NCBI GenBank assembly: GCA_964516845.1
Contig: CAZEXP010000001.1
Coordinates: 1-64,000 of the forward strand
Direction: 5' to 3'
Origin: JAPEKQ01 sp964516845
GTDB taxonomy: Bacteria > Joyebacterota > Joyebacteria > Joyebacterales > Joyebacteraceae
Length of the DNA: 64,000 nucleotides
The first letter of the stretch is position 1. Every line of letters begins with the position of its first letter. Both the position numbers and the translations under genes were made by a program. The notes under the pieces were generated by a model, which saw only the letters and a list, made by a program, of their open reading frames with translations, was not told the DNA's origin and did no database searches. Below, one piece after another: positions 14,017 to 21,960 of this stretch.

Positions 14017-16689
14017 ATGAGTGAGCTCCTCGAGAGGCTCGAACGTGAGATCCTGCCGCTGGTGATCCGCCCGAGCCGCTATGTCGGCGCCGAGAGGAAC
14101 GTTGCGGCGTTCGAACCGGACGCCGGTGCGCTCCGGTTCCTTCTGGCGTTCCCCGACGTCTATGAGATCGGGATGTCGCATCTCGGTCTGAGAGTCCTCT
14201 ACGACATTCTGAACCGTCGAGACGATGTGCAGTGCGAACGCTGTTTCGCGCCGTGGGTCGACATGGAGGAGCTCCAGCGGGAGCGCGGAGTCCCGCTGTT
14301 CTCCATCGAGAGTCACAGCGCAGCGTCGGATTTCGATGTCATCGGTTTCACGCTTCAGTACGAACTCCACTACACGACCATTCTGTCGATGATCGACCTC
14401 GCCGGCATTCCGCTTCGCGCGGAGGACCGGGGGGACGACGCGCCCATCGTCATCGCCGGCGGCCCCAACGCGTTCAATCCCGAGCCGGTTGCCGAGTTCT
14501 TCGACGCCATCGTCATCGGGGATGGCGAGTCGGTTGTCCTGGATGTGGCCGACGCGCTCATAGAGGCGAAGGCTTCGCATGGAGCCGCCTCGGGTGCCTC
14601 GCGATGGGGCAACGGCGGCTCCTCACGCAGGAGCGTACTCGAGCGTCTTGCATCCATTCCAGGCGTCTACGTCCCGTCACTCTATCAGGTCACCGATGGA
14701 GAAGGGCTTCAGCGCGCGGTGCTCCCGGTATCGGACGGAGCACCTCCCGTGGTCGCCCGTCGAGCCGAGGTGACGCTCGGTGGTCTGGGGCTTCCCGCGT
14801 GCCCCATCGTCCCGATCACCGAGGCGGCGCACGATCGGCTGACGCTCGAGATCATGCGCGGGTGTACGAGGGGGTGCCGGTTCTGTCAGGCGGGCATGAT
14901 CACGAGGCCCGTCCGGGAGCGCCCCGTCGCGGATCTGGTGGAGCTTGCCGTCGAAGGGATCGACCGGTCCGGGTACGATGAGGTTTCGCTGATGTCCCTG
15001 TCGACCTCGGACTACGCGCAGCTGGGTGCGTTGGTCGCGGCTTTGAACGAGAAGCTTGCAGGTCGGAAGGTGAGCATAGCGCTTCCGTCGTTGCGGCTCG
15101 ACCGGTTCAGTCTGGACCTGGCCGGCGGCGTCGGCAGCGTCCGGCGCGCCGGGCTGACGTTCGCGCCCGAGGCCGGGTCGCAGCGGATGCGGGACGTCAT
15201 CAACAAGAACGAGACCGAGGAGCACATCCTCGAGACGGTGGACGTTGCCTTCTCGTCGGGCTGGGACCGGATCAAGCTCTACTTCATGATCGGGCTGCCG
15301 ACGGAGACCGACGAGGATGTGGAGGCGATCGCCCGGCTTGTCGGACGCGTGCGCCATGTCGCGCGGGGCAAGCGCAAGGCGGCGAAGATCAGCGTTTCCA
15401 TCTCTCCCTTCGTTCCGAAATCACACACACCGTTCCAGTGGGAGGCTCAGGACTCTCCGGAGGAGACCGCGCGGAAGGAGAGGATTCTGCGTGAGAAGCT
15501 TCACATCAAGGGGGTCAAGTGCTCCCTGAGGGACCCGAACGTCTCATTCCTCGAAGGGGTGCTGGCCCGAGGAGATCGCCGGCTGGCCGGCGTGGTCCGA
15601 CGGGCGTACGAGAAGGGCGCGCGGCTTGAAGCGTGGACCGAGCGCTTCGAGTTCAGGCTCTGGGAGGATGCGTTCGCCGAAGCGGGACTCGATCCGACGG
15701 AGTACCTCGCGGCGCGGGATACGAACGCGCCGCTTCCTTGGGATCACATCGATGGCGGCCCGTCGAGGGACTTCCTGCTCGAGGAGCGCGCGAAGGCTCT
15801 CCGGGCCGAGACGACACCCGACTGTCGGCTCGAAGGATGCTTCGACTGTGGAGCCTGCGGCCCTGCGGATGCGACGCGTGAACTGCCTCCGAGGGACGGG
15901 GGCGGAAGCTCGTCATGCAGTGAGGCCCAGGGCGCCGCGCGGCGTCCCAGCGGATTCGGCCGGCGCACGCGGAGAGCGCGCCCCGAAGGATCCGAGGGGC
16001 GCTGGCGAGTCCGGTTCGCCAAGAGGGGACGATTGCGATTCCTCTCGCATCTCGACATCGTCCGCGCCATCATTCGAGCGGCCACGGCGTCCGGTTTGCC
16101 GATCGCCTTCTCGCAGGGCTTCAATCCGCATCCGAAGCTTTCGTTCGGTCCGCCGCTTCCGGTCGGGACGACGGGTGACGCGGAGTTCTTCGACATCGAA
16201 CTGACCCGGGGAGTTTCCGGCGAGGACGTCGTGTCGGGTCTGGCGGCGTCTCTGCCGGAGGGGCTCGACATCATCGACGCAACGCAGGCGCCCGGTCGGC
16301 TCTCGATCACGGCGGAGGCCGAGGCGGCGCGCTACACCGCGACGCTCCCGTCGTCGTTCGAATCGCTGACGGACGAGGAGACGGATGCGAAGCTTGACGC
16401 GGTCCGGCGCATCCGCGAGGTGGAGGTGAAGCGTGGCGACCGGACGAAGGTCGTCCGCCCCGCGGAGGGGATCCTCGAGCTTCGTCGCGTCGCGAGCGGC
16501 GCACCGGGAGACGGAGACGGGAGGGGGCTCTCGATCGTCTTGAAGCTCGGCGAGCAGGGGGCCATGCGGCCGTTGGATGTGCTCGACCTTCTGCTTGATG
16601 ATCATCGGGAGGCTCTCCTCGTCCATGTCCATCACGAGGAGCTTCTCAGGCGCCGGCGGGACGGAAACGCCGGTCTGGAGCCGATTTAG
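14017..16689 (+). CDS. TIGR03960-family B12-binding radical SAM protein fused to a DUF2344/TIGR03936 domain
   Basis: An 890-residue protein of unknown reaction. An N-terminal cobalamin-binding-like domain (to about residue 250, with FPDVYEIGMSHLGL and IVIAGGPNAFNPEPVAEFFDA) precedes a radical SAM core with cluster cysteines Cys283, Cys287 and Cys290 (RGCTRGCRFC). From about residue 662 a DUF2344 domain follows (RVRFAKRGRLRFLSHLDI, SQGFNPHPKLSFGPPLPVG). The two parts are separate neighbouring genes in many bacteria and are typically followed by rng, as here. The linker (about 605-660) is Arg/Gly/Ser-rich. The ATG at 14017 is used; the TTG at 13951 lies in the hairpin upstream. Confidence 0.9.
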   Translation: MSELLERLEREILPLVIRPSRYVGAERNVAAFEPDAGALRFLLAFPDVYEIGMSHLGLRVLYDILNRRDDVQCERCFAPWVDMEELQRERGVPLFSIESHSAASDFDVIGFTLQYELHYTTILSMIDLAGIPLRAEDRGDDAPIVIAGGPNAFNPEPVAEFFDAIVIGDGESVVLDVADALIEAKASHGAASGASRWGNGGSSRRSVLERLASIPGVYVPSLYQVTDGEGLQRAVLPVSDGAPPVVARRAEVTLGGLGLPACPIVPITEAAHDRLTLEIMRGCTRGCRFCQAGMITRPVRERPVADLVELAVEGIDRSGYDEVSLMSLSTSDYAQLGALVAALNEKLAGRKVSIALPSLRLDRFSLDLAGGVGSVRRAGLTFAPEAGSQRMRDVINKNETEEHILETVDVAFSSGWDRIKLYFMIGLPTETDEDVEAIARLVGRVRHVARGKRKAAKISVSISPFVPKSHTPFQWEAQDSPEETARKERILREKLHIKGVKCSLRDPNVSFLEGVLARGDRRLAGVVRRAYEKGARLEAWTERFEFRLWEDAFAEAGLDPTEYLAARDTNAPLPWDHIDGGPSRDFLLEERAKALRAETTPDCRLEGCFDCGACGPADATRELPPRDGGGSSSCSEAQGAARRPSGFGRRTRRARPEGSEGRWRVRFAKRGRLRFLSHLDIVRAIIRAATASGLPIAFSQGFNPHPKLSFGPPLPVGTTGDAEFFDIELTRGVSGEDVVSGLAASLPEGLDIIDATQAPGRLSITAEAEAARYTATLPSSFESLTDEETDAKLDAVRRIREVEVKRGDRTKVVRPAEGILELRRVASGAPGDGDGRGLSIVLKLGEQGAMRPLDVLDLLLDDHREALLVHVHHEELLRRRRDGNAGLEPI

Positions 16690-16717
16690 CGGCTCATTTC
16701 CTTCCGGCGAGCGGCGC

Positions 16718-16746
16718 TTGTGCAAGTGGTGTCGCACGCCTATAAT
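16718..16746 (+). promoter_or_regulatory. sigma-70-type promoter for rng
   Basis: A -35 TTGTGC (16718-16723), a 17-bp spacer and a perfect -10 TATAAT (16741-16746). It sits 80 nt before the rng start, and the predicted transcript begins near 16753. Confidence 0.75.
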
Positions 16747-16752
16747 GGGATC

Positions 16753-16767
16753 CGTGGACAATCCACG
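16753..16767 (+). promoter_or_regulatory. 5'-terminal hairpin of the rng leader
   Basis: CGTGGA and TCCACG pair around a CAA loop at the predicted extreme 5' end of the rng mRNA. A 5'-terminal stem can shield a transcript from 5'-end-dependent RNase E/G attack, which would allow feedback on the enzyme's own message. That role is inferred. Confidence 0.5.
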
Positions 16768-16826
16768 AACGAGGAGCTCGCACCGCGAGCCGTTCGCTCG
16801 ATGATTCACCGCCTCATGGGAGAACC

Positions 16827-18368
16827 GTGTATAAGGAGATTGTAGTCAACGACACGCCGGGTGAGACCCGAATCGCCATCCTCGAGGATCACAAGCTCGT
16901 CGAGCTCATGGTCGAAGCCGAGGATGGGGAACGGATCGTCGGCGACATATACAAAGGAAGCGTGGGCGCGGTGCTGCCGGGTATGCAGGCCGCGTTCATT
17001 GATATCGGCACCGAGAAGAGCGCCTTTCTTCACGTCTCGGACATGCGTGACGTCACGGAGAGCGACGACGTGCTGGTCGGGATGGACGGACTCGAGGTCG
17101 AGGAGGGACGGCGGCTCGAGTCACCGAACGCGCCGATCCAGGACCTGCTCAAGAAGGGGCAGGAGGTCATCGTCCAGGTCACGAAGGAGCCCATCAGCAC
17201 GAAGGGGCCTCGAGTGACGACGCAGATCTCGATGCCCGGACGGTTTCTGGTCCTCGTTCCGTTCTCCGGCTCGGTCGGAGTCTCAAGGAAGATCGAGGCG
17301 ACGGAGGAGCGGGACCGTCTCAAGGAGATCGCGCGGGAGATCAGGCCGCGGTGGGGCGGCATCATCGTCCGCACCGTCGCCGAGGGGATGAGCAAGCGGC
17401 AGCTGAAGCGCGATGTCAAGTACCTCGCGCGCCAGTGGACGAAGATCCACGCGAGCGCGGACAAGAAGAAGGCTCCGGCGCTCGTGCACCGGGAGATGGG
17501 CCTGACGTCGGGACTCGTCCGCGACGTCTTCACGACCGACGTCGAAAGGCTCATTATCGATTCCCGCCGCGGGTACCGCGAGATCATGGGCTACCTCAGG
17601 ACCGTGGCTCCGGAACTGCGCTCCAGGGTGGAGTTCTACAAGGACAGCGTGCCGATCTTCGACGCCTACGACATCGAGGGCGAGATCGAGAAGAGCCTTC
17701 GGAGGAAGGTCTACTTCAAGAAGGGCGGCTACATCGTCATCGATCACACGGAGGCGCTGATCTCGGTCGACGTCAATACCGGGCGCTACACGGGGAAGAA
17801 GAACCAGGAGGAGACCATCCTCCTTACGAACCTCGAGGCCGCCCGTGAGATCGGGAGGCAGCTCCGTCTGAGAGACATCGGCGGCATCATCATTATCGAC
17901 TTCATCGATATGGCGTCCGACGGGAACCGGGATAAGGTGCTCCAGGAACTCAAGCGCGTGCTCTCTCGCGACCGCGCGCGGAGCAAGGTCTTTCCGATCG
18001 GTGAGCTGGGTCTCGTTCGCATGACGCGTCAGCGTGTGCGTCCGACCCTTCTGCACCGCTACTCGGATCCATGCCCCTGCTGTGAGGGCACGGGGAAGGT
18101 TCTGTCGCTCGACTCGATCCAGCTGATGATCGAGCGCGCCGTCCGTCGTGTCGCCTCGTCGAACCGCGACCGGAAGCTCGTGCTGAGCGTCTCTCCGGAC
18201 GTCGCCGTCCACCTGCTCACTGAGCGGGAGGCGCATCTCAAGCGGTTGCGCCGCGAGACGAGACGGAACATCGAGGTGATCGACGACGAGAGCTTCGAGC
18301 GTGAGGAGTTCCGAATCCTCTCCGCGAGGTCCGGCGCCGAGCTCGCCGTGGAGATCAAGGAGGAGTAG
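16827..18368 (+). CDS. rng: ribonuclease G (RNase E/G family)
   Basis: A single-strand-specific endoribonuclease for 16S rRNA maturation and mRNA decay. The 513-residue product has the S1 domain near the N-terminus (GDIYKGSVGAVLPGMQAAFIDIG), the RNase E/G signature, the two metal-binding aspartate motifs (ISVDVNTGR and IIIIDFIDM) and the zinc-link CPCCEGTG. It lacks the long C-terminal scaffold of RNase E, so RNase G is the better name. GGGAGAA precedes the GTG at 16827. It has its own promoter. Confidence 0.96.
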   Translation: MYKEIVVNDTPGETRIAILEDHKLVELMVEAEDGERIVGDIYKGSVGAVLPGMQAAFIDIGTEKSAFLHVSDMRDVTESDDVLVGMDGLEVEEGRRLESPNAPIQDLLKKGQEVIVQVTKEPISTKGPRVTTQISMPGRFLVLVPFSGSVGVSRKIEATEERDRLKEIAREIRPRWGGIIVRTVAEGMSKRQLKRDVKYLARQWTKIHASADKKKAPALVHREMGLTSGLVRDVFTTDVERLIIDSRRGYREIMGYLRTVAPELRSRVEFYKDSVPIFDAYDIEGEIEKSLRRKVYFKKGGYIVIDHTEALISVDVNTGRYTGKKNQEETILLTNLEAAREIGRQLRLRDIGGIIIIDFIDMASDGNRDKVLQELKRVLSRDRARSKVFPIGELGLVRMTRQRVRPTLLHRYSDPCPCCEGTGKVLSLDSIQLMIERAVRRVASSNRDRKLVLSVSPDVAVHLLTEREAHLKRLRRETRRNIEVIDDESFEREEFRILSARSGAELAVEIKEE

Positions 18369-18424
18369 CGCGGGCTCGCTCATATCGTCGTGAACGCGGC
18401 GCACGGCCGCGGGGAGGGGCGAGC

Positions 18425-18790
18425 ATGGATGCATCAGTGCCGGCGGTGGACGCCGGGTTCCTTCGCGCTGTCATCGACAGCGTCCGTGACCCCGTGCTGG
18501 TCGCAGACCTCGAGCACATCATCGTGTTCATGAACCGCGCGGCGTCCTCCCACTACTCGAAGGGGGAGGCGCTTCTCGGCACGAGCCTCCTTGACTGCCA
18601 CAATTCCCAATCGAACAAGGTCATCCTCGAGGTGCTCGACGCTCTCCACGCTGGTGAGGAGGAGCGCCTCATCACGGACAATGCGAAGCACCGGATCTAC
18701 ATGAGGGCCGTCCGCGATGCGGACGGGACGCTCATCGGATACTACGAACGCTACGAGTCGCCCGCGGCCGCGGGCGGCGAGGGAGCATGA
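18425..18790 (+). CDS. small stand-alone PAS-domain protein
   Basis: A 121-residue protein consisting of a single PAS domain: AVIDSVRDPVLVADLEHIIVFMNRAA at the start, then DCHNSQSNKVILEVLDALHAGEEE and YMRAVRDADGTLIGYYERYE. The Cys-His-x-x-x-Ser piece resembles PAS domains attached to DUF438 proteins, which can bind small ligands or clusters. There is no output domain, so it presumably acts on a partner encoded elsewhere. GGGGAGGGGCGAGC precedes the ATG. It lies between rng and pyk on the same strand. Confidence 0.85.
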   Translation: MDASVPAVDAGFLRAVIDSVRDPVLVADLEHIIVFMNRAASSHYSKGEALLGTSLLDCHNSQSNKVILEVLDALHAGEEERLITDNAKHRIYMRAVRDADGTLIGYYERYESPAAAGGEGA

Positions 18791-18850
18791 ATCCGTCGTC
18801 GCGGTGAAGCGCGGTCTCGCCGGAATCACCCTGTTTCATGGGAGAGCCAG

Positions 18851-20269
18851 ATGTCTCGTACACGCATCGTCTGCACGATCGGCCCCTCGACCGCGACGGA
18901 CGAGGGCGTTCTGGCGCTCGCGGAAGCGGGGATGAATGTCGCCCGTCTCAATTTCTCACACGGCACGCACGAGGATCACGCATCCGTCGCCGCTTCGGTA
19001 AGGCGCGCGGCAGAAGCCGTCGGGCGGCCGATCGCCGTGCTTCAGGACCTGGCTGGTCCGAAGGTTCGCACGGGCACGGTCGTTGCGGGTGGAGCGATGC
19101 TCGTCAGCGGGCAGCCGTTCGTCCTCACGACCCGGCGTGTCGAGGGTGGGCGGGAGTCGGTGTCGGTGACCTACGACGGGCTTCCGGGAGACGTGGAGTC
19201 CGGCGATACCCTGATGCTGGCCGACGGCGCCATCGAACTCATCGTGGAGACCGTCAGCAGGGACGACATCGTCTGCCGCGTCATCACCGGAGGCACGCTC
19301 TCATCGCACAAGGGGATCAACCTCCCATCGCGGACGATCACGGTTCCGGCGTTCACCGACAAGGACCGGGTCGATCTGGCATTCGGCGTCGGGATCGGCG
19401 TGGATGCCGTTGCCGTCTCGTTCGTCCGCTCGGCCGACGACATCGCCGCGGTTCGGGCGGCGCTGAACGATCATGGATCGACGGTTCCCATCATCGCGAA
19501 GATCGAGAAGCACGAGGCCGTTGAGAACCTGACGGAGATTATCGAGGCAGTGGATGGAGTGATGGTCGCCCGGGGCGACCTCGGCGTGGAGATCCCGCTC
19601 GAAACGGTACCGCTGGTTCAGAAGCGGATCATCGCCGAAGCGAACCACGCGGCGAAGCCGGTGATCACGGCGACGCAGATGCTCAAATCGATGGAAGGAA
19701 GCCCGCGGCCGACCCGAGCCGAGGTGACCGACGTGGCGAACGCCGTGCTGGACGGCACCGACGCGGTGATGCTCTCCGAGGAAACGGCGATCGGCGCGTA
19801 TCCGGTAGAGTCGGTCGAGACTCTGCAGCGGATCGCCGATGTGACCGAGGCCTCCGGGCTCATGGCGGCCGTCGGGCGGCGCGGATGCGAGATGACCGGT
19901 GAGACCGCGGACGAGTCCGTCGCTCTGGCCGCCTGCCGGATGGCAGATGACCTCGGGGCGAGAGCCATCGTGACCTTCACGATCTCGGGCAGCACGGCAC
20001 GTCTGGTCGCCAAGCATCGTCCGAAGCAGACGATCCTGGCGCCGACCCCCGGACGCGAGACAATGCACGCTCTTGCGTTCGTCTGGGGGGTGACGCCGCT
20101 CCTCGCCACGGCCGGCAGCCTGGCCACCGCGGAGGACATCGAGCGCGAGGCCATCCGCCTGGCCCGCGAGCATGCCGGGCTCGGCGCGGGGGAGAGGATC
20201 GTCATCACGGCGGGGCTTCCGCTCTATGTTCCGGGGACCACCAATCTCATCAAGGTCGCCACGGGCTGA
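18851..20269 (+). CDS. pyk: pyruvate kinase
   Basis: Transfers phosphate from phosphoenolpyruvate to ADP, the last step of glycolysis. The 472-residue product has TRIVCTIGPST, MNVARLNFSHG, the active-site region IIAKIEKHEAVEN and MVARGDLGVEIP, and the cation/PEP stretch ATQMLKSM followed by PTRAEVTDVANAVLDGTDAVMLS. The C-terminal domain with FTISGSTARLVAKHRP is complete. In a PTS organism PEP also feeds Enzyme I, whose gene lies at 48.9-50.7 kb. Confidence 0.97.
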   Translation: MSRTRIVCTIGPSTATDEGVLALAEAGMNVARLNFSHGTHEDHASVAASVRRAAEAVGRPIAVLQDLAGPKVRTGTVVAGGAMLVSGQPFVLTTRRVEGGRESVSVTYDGLPGDVESGDTLMLADGAIELIVETVSRDDIVCRVITGGTLSSHKGINLPSRTITVPAFTDKDRVDLAFGVGIGVDAVAVSFVRSADDIAAVRAALNDHGSTVPIIAKIEKHEAVENLTEIIEAVDGVMVARGDLGVEIPLETVPLVQKRIIAEANHAAKPVITATQMLKSMEGSPRPTRAEVTDVANAVLDGTDAVMLSEETAIGAYPVESVETLQRIADVTEASGLMAAVGRRGCEMTGETADESVALAACRMADDLGARAIVTFTISGSTARLVAKHRPKQTILAPTPGRETMHALAFVWGVTPLLATAGSLATAEDIEREAIRLAREHAGLGAGERIVITAGLPLYVPGTTNLIKVATG

Positions 20270-20419
20270 TGACCCGCGCTCCGCNNNNNNNNNNNNNNNN
20301 NNNNNNNNNNNNNNNNNNNNNNNNNNNNNNNNNNNNNNNNNNNNNNNNNNNNNNNNNNNNNNNNNNNNNNNNNNNNNNNNNNNNTGACCCGCGCTCCGCG
20401 CGTGTGACCCGCGCTCCGC
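20270..20419. repeat. 20-bp intergenic tandem repeat interrupted by the assembly gap
   Basis: Copies of the unit TGACCCGCGCTCCGCGCGTG start at 20270 (cut by the gap), 20385 and 20405 (diverging after TGACCCGCGCTCCGC). The array begins immediately after the pyk stop codon. Its real length is unknown because the gap falls inside it. Confidence 0.8.
20285..20384. other. assembly gap of 100 N
   Basis: Exactly 100 N, a conventional placeholder for a gap of unknown size. It is flanked on both sides by the same 20-bp repeat, so the break was probably caused by that repeat. Confidence 0.98.
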
Positions 20420-20430
20420 ACGGCTTCAGC

Positions 20431-20450
20431 ACAACGCCGAGGCGTTGTTT
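20431..20450 (+). terminator. terminator-like hairpin after pyk
   Basis: ACAACGCC (20431-20438) pairs with GGCGTTGT (20441-20448) across a GA loop and is followed by only a short T-run. It could end the rng-PAS-pyk transcript before the promoter at 20463. Confidence 0.5.
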
Positions 20451-20462
20451 CAACGATTTGGC

Positions 20463-20492
20463 TTGACGAGTGTCAGAAGTGCACGATACGAT
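20463..20492 (+). promoter_or_regulatory. sigma-70-type promoter upstream of the GNAT cluster
   Basis: A -35 TTGACG (20463-20468) and a -10 TACGAT (20487-20492) separated by 18 bp. It lies downstream of the terminator-like hairpin and 59 nt before the small ORF with a consensus ribosome binding site. Confidence 0.6.
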
Positions 20493-20550
20493 ACACACTG
20501 TGTCCGGAATCAGGTTGGCAAGAACTTCAGATCGAAGAAGGAGGTGCGCA

Positions 20551-20610
20551 ATGTCCGATATCACCCAGCCCGTCTGTGTGAGAACGCACCTCGAGAGACC
20601 GACCACCTAG
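20551..20610 (+). CDS. putative 19-residue leader peptide
   Basis: The ATG at 20551 is preceded by a consensus AAGGAGG (20538-20544) at 6-nt spacing and a promoter, and the frame closes with TAG at 20608-20610. The predicted peptide is MSDITQPVCVRTHLERPTT. It matches no family I know. The next gene begins 275 nt further on, with a perfect 14-nt palindrome in between. The context suggests an upstream regulatory ORF or a small secreted or modified peptide. Only the expression signals support it being real. Confidence 0.45.
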   Translation: MSDITQPVCVRTHLERPTT

Positions 20611-20885
20611 CTCCACACCTCCAGCTTCACCGCACAACGGAGGTCTCCGGAGACCAGGGGGCCTCTCTCGAACCCACACTCACAAGCAGCACGCACACAG
20701 ACACCGCGGCTTGCTCCGTCCACAGGATTCCTTCGCCTGGTGGAGTGAGCGGTGGTCAGTCATAGCGAAGACAGGGGCGCCACGTGACAGGACCGGGCGC
20801 CAAAGAGGGCACACGAAGTGGTCGTCGGCGCGCGAATGCGGCCGGCTCGACACCGGACGAACACCTGAGACAGGGAGAATCTCAC
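20611..20885 (+). other. 275-nt untranslated leader before the GNAT operon
   Basis: No convincing ORF is seen here. It holds the perfect palindrome GGTCTCCGGAGACC at 20642-20655 and two GGCGCCA copies near 20785 and 20810. It ends in GGGAG (20873-20877), the ribosome binding site of the first acetyltransferase. A structured leader is possible but no known riboswitch class was recognised. Confidence 0.5.
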
Positions 20886-21899
20886 ATGAGCATTGCTATC
20901 AGACCGTTCATCCCCGAAGACGCCGAGTATGAGGCGATGGTCGGGATCAACAACGCGAACTGGCCGGACGAGTTGTCGGCCGTCGAGTCGCTGAAATACC
21001 GCGACAAGACTCGGAATCCGAAGTTCCTGTTCCACAGGGTGGTCGGTGAGGTGGGTGGCAAGATAGTCGGCTACGGCGGATGTCTCGAGAGCGAGTGGTG
21101 TCACAAGCCGGGGAAGTACGTGCTCTGGGTGCAGGTCCACCCGGACCACCAGCGGAACGGCTATGGCTCAGCCATCTATGACCATCTCGTTGAGTTCCTG
21201 GAGGCGCATGATCCGATCGAATTCGGGGCCGACACGCGGGAGGACCGGGCGGAGTGCATTCGCTTTCTCGAGAACCGTGGCTTCGAGTCCGTGATGCGCT
21301 ACCAGGTCTCGCGGCTTGAAGTGGCGGCCTTTGATCCGTCCCGGTTTGAGGGGGCACGCGAGAAGGTGGAAGCGCAGGGGATAGAGATCCTGACGAACGC
21401 GCAGCTGCCGGAACGGTTCGAGGACTGGGACCGGAAGTACTGGAAACTCAACATGGAGACATGGAAGGACGTTCCGCTTCCGGACCCGCCGACGCAGGTG
21501 GATTTCGAACAGTTCATGAAGGACCTGCTGTCGCCGAACTACGATCCGAACCTGCACCTGGCGGCCGTCGATGGCGACGAACTCGTCGGTCTCACGGGGT
21601 TCTGGATCTCGTTGGCCGAACCGAAGAAGCTCTACACGGGACTCACGGGGGTCCTCAGGAGCCACAGGCGCCGCGGCATCGCGACCGCGCTCAAGGTGAT
21701 AGCGCTCGAGATGGCGAAGGAGCGTGGCACGGAGACGCTCGAGACCGACAATGAAGAGAATAACCCGATGTACCTCCTCAACGTCGAACTCGGGTTCGAA
21801 CCGACACCGGCGTGGATGGATTTCACGAAGAAGCTCCGCGAGCCCGACGCTTCGGCGGACGGTGCGGGCGGAGACAAAGACAACAACGGCGGGCCCTAG
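20886..21899 (+). CDS. double-GNAT acetyltransferase, paralogue 1
   Basis: A 337-residue protein with two GNAT (Gcn5-related N-acetyltransferase) domains. The N-terminal domain has HPDHQRNGYGSAIYDHL with the acetyl-CoA loop at residues 89-94. The C-terminal domain has TGVLRSHRRRGIATALK (loop 261-266) and ETDNEENNPMYLLNVELGF. It is the first of four tandem homologues sharing PGKY before the first loop, a central DP(P/L) segment and the C-terminal N-x-x-M-Y-x-x-N-x-x-LGF motif. The architecture resembles mycothiol-synthase-like bi-GNATs, but the substrate is unknown. The ATG at 20886 is chosen over the GTG/TTG candidates upstream because of GGGAG 8 nt before it and because homology to the paralogues starts there. 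The last 15 residues are Gly/Asp-rich. Confidence 0.9.
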   Translation: MSIAIRPFIPEDAEYEAMVGINNANWPDELSAVESLKYRDKTRNPKFLFHRVVGEVGGKIVGYGGCLESEWCHKPGKYVLWVQVHPDHQRNGYGSAIYDHLVEFLEAHDPIEFGADTREDRAECIRFLENRGFESVMRYQVSRLEVAAFDPSRFEGAREKVEAQGIEILTNAQLPERFEDWDRKYWKLNMETWKDVPLPDPPTQVDFEQFMKDLLSPNYDPNLHLAAVDGDELVGLTGFWISLAEPKKLYTGLTGVLRSHRRRGIATALKVIALEMAKERGTETLETDNEENNPMYLLNVELGFEPTPAWMDFTKKLREPDASADGAGGDKDNNGGP

Positions 21900-21960
21900 C
21901 CGGTCCGATCCGCGGCGCTGTCTGACGCTCGTCCTGCGGCGCCGCCATGGAGATAGAGCA

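Noticed and set aside
20270..20419. possible CRISPR array
   Set aside because: Units are contiguous 20-bp repeats without spacers, and no cas gene is nearby.
20172..20606. several frames crossing the N gap
   Set aside because: Their length depends on unknown bases, and the flanks are tandem repeat and pyk 3' end.
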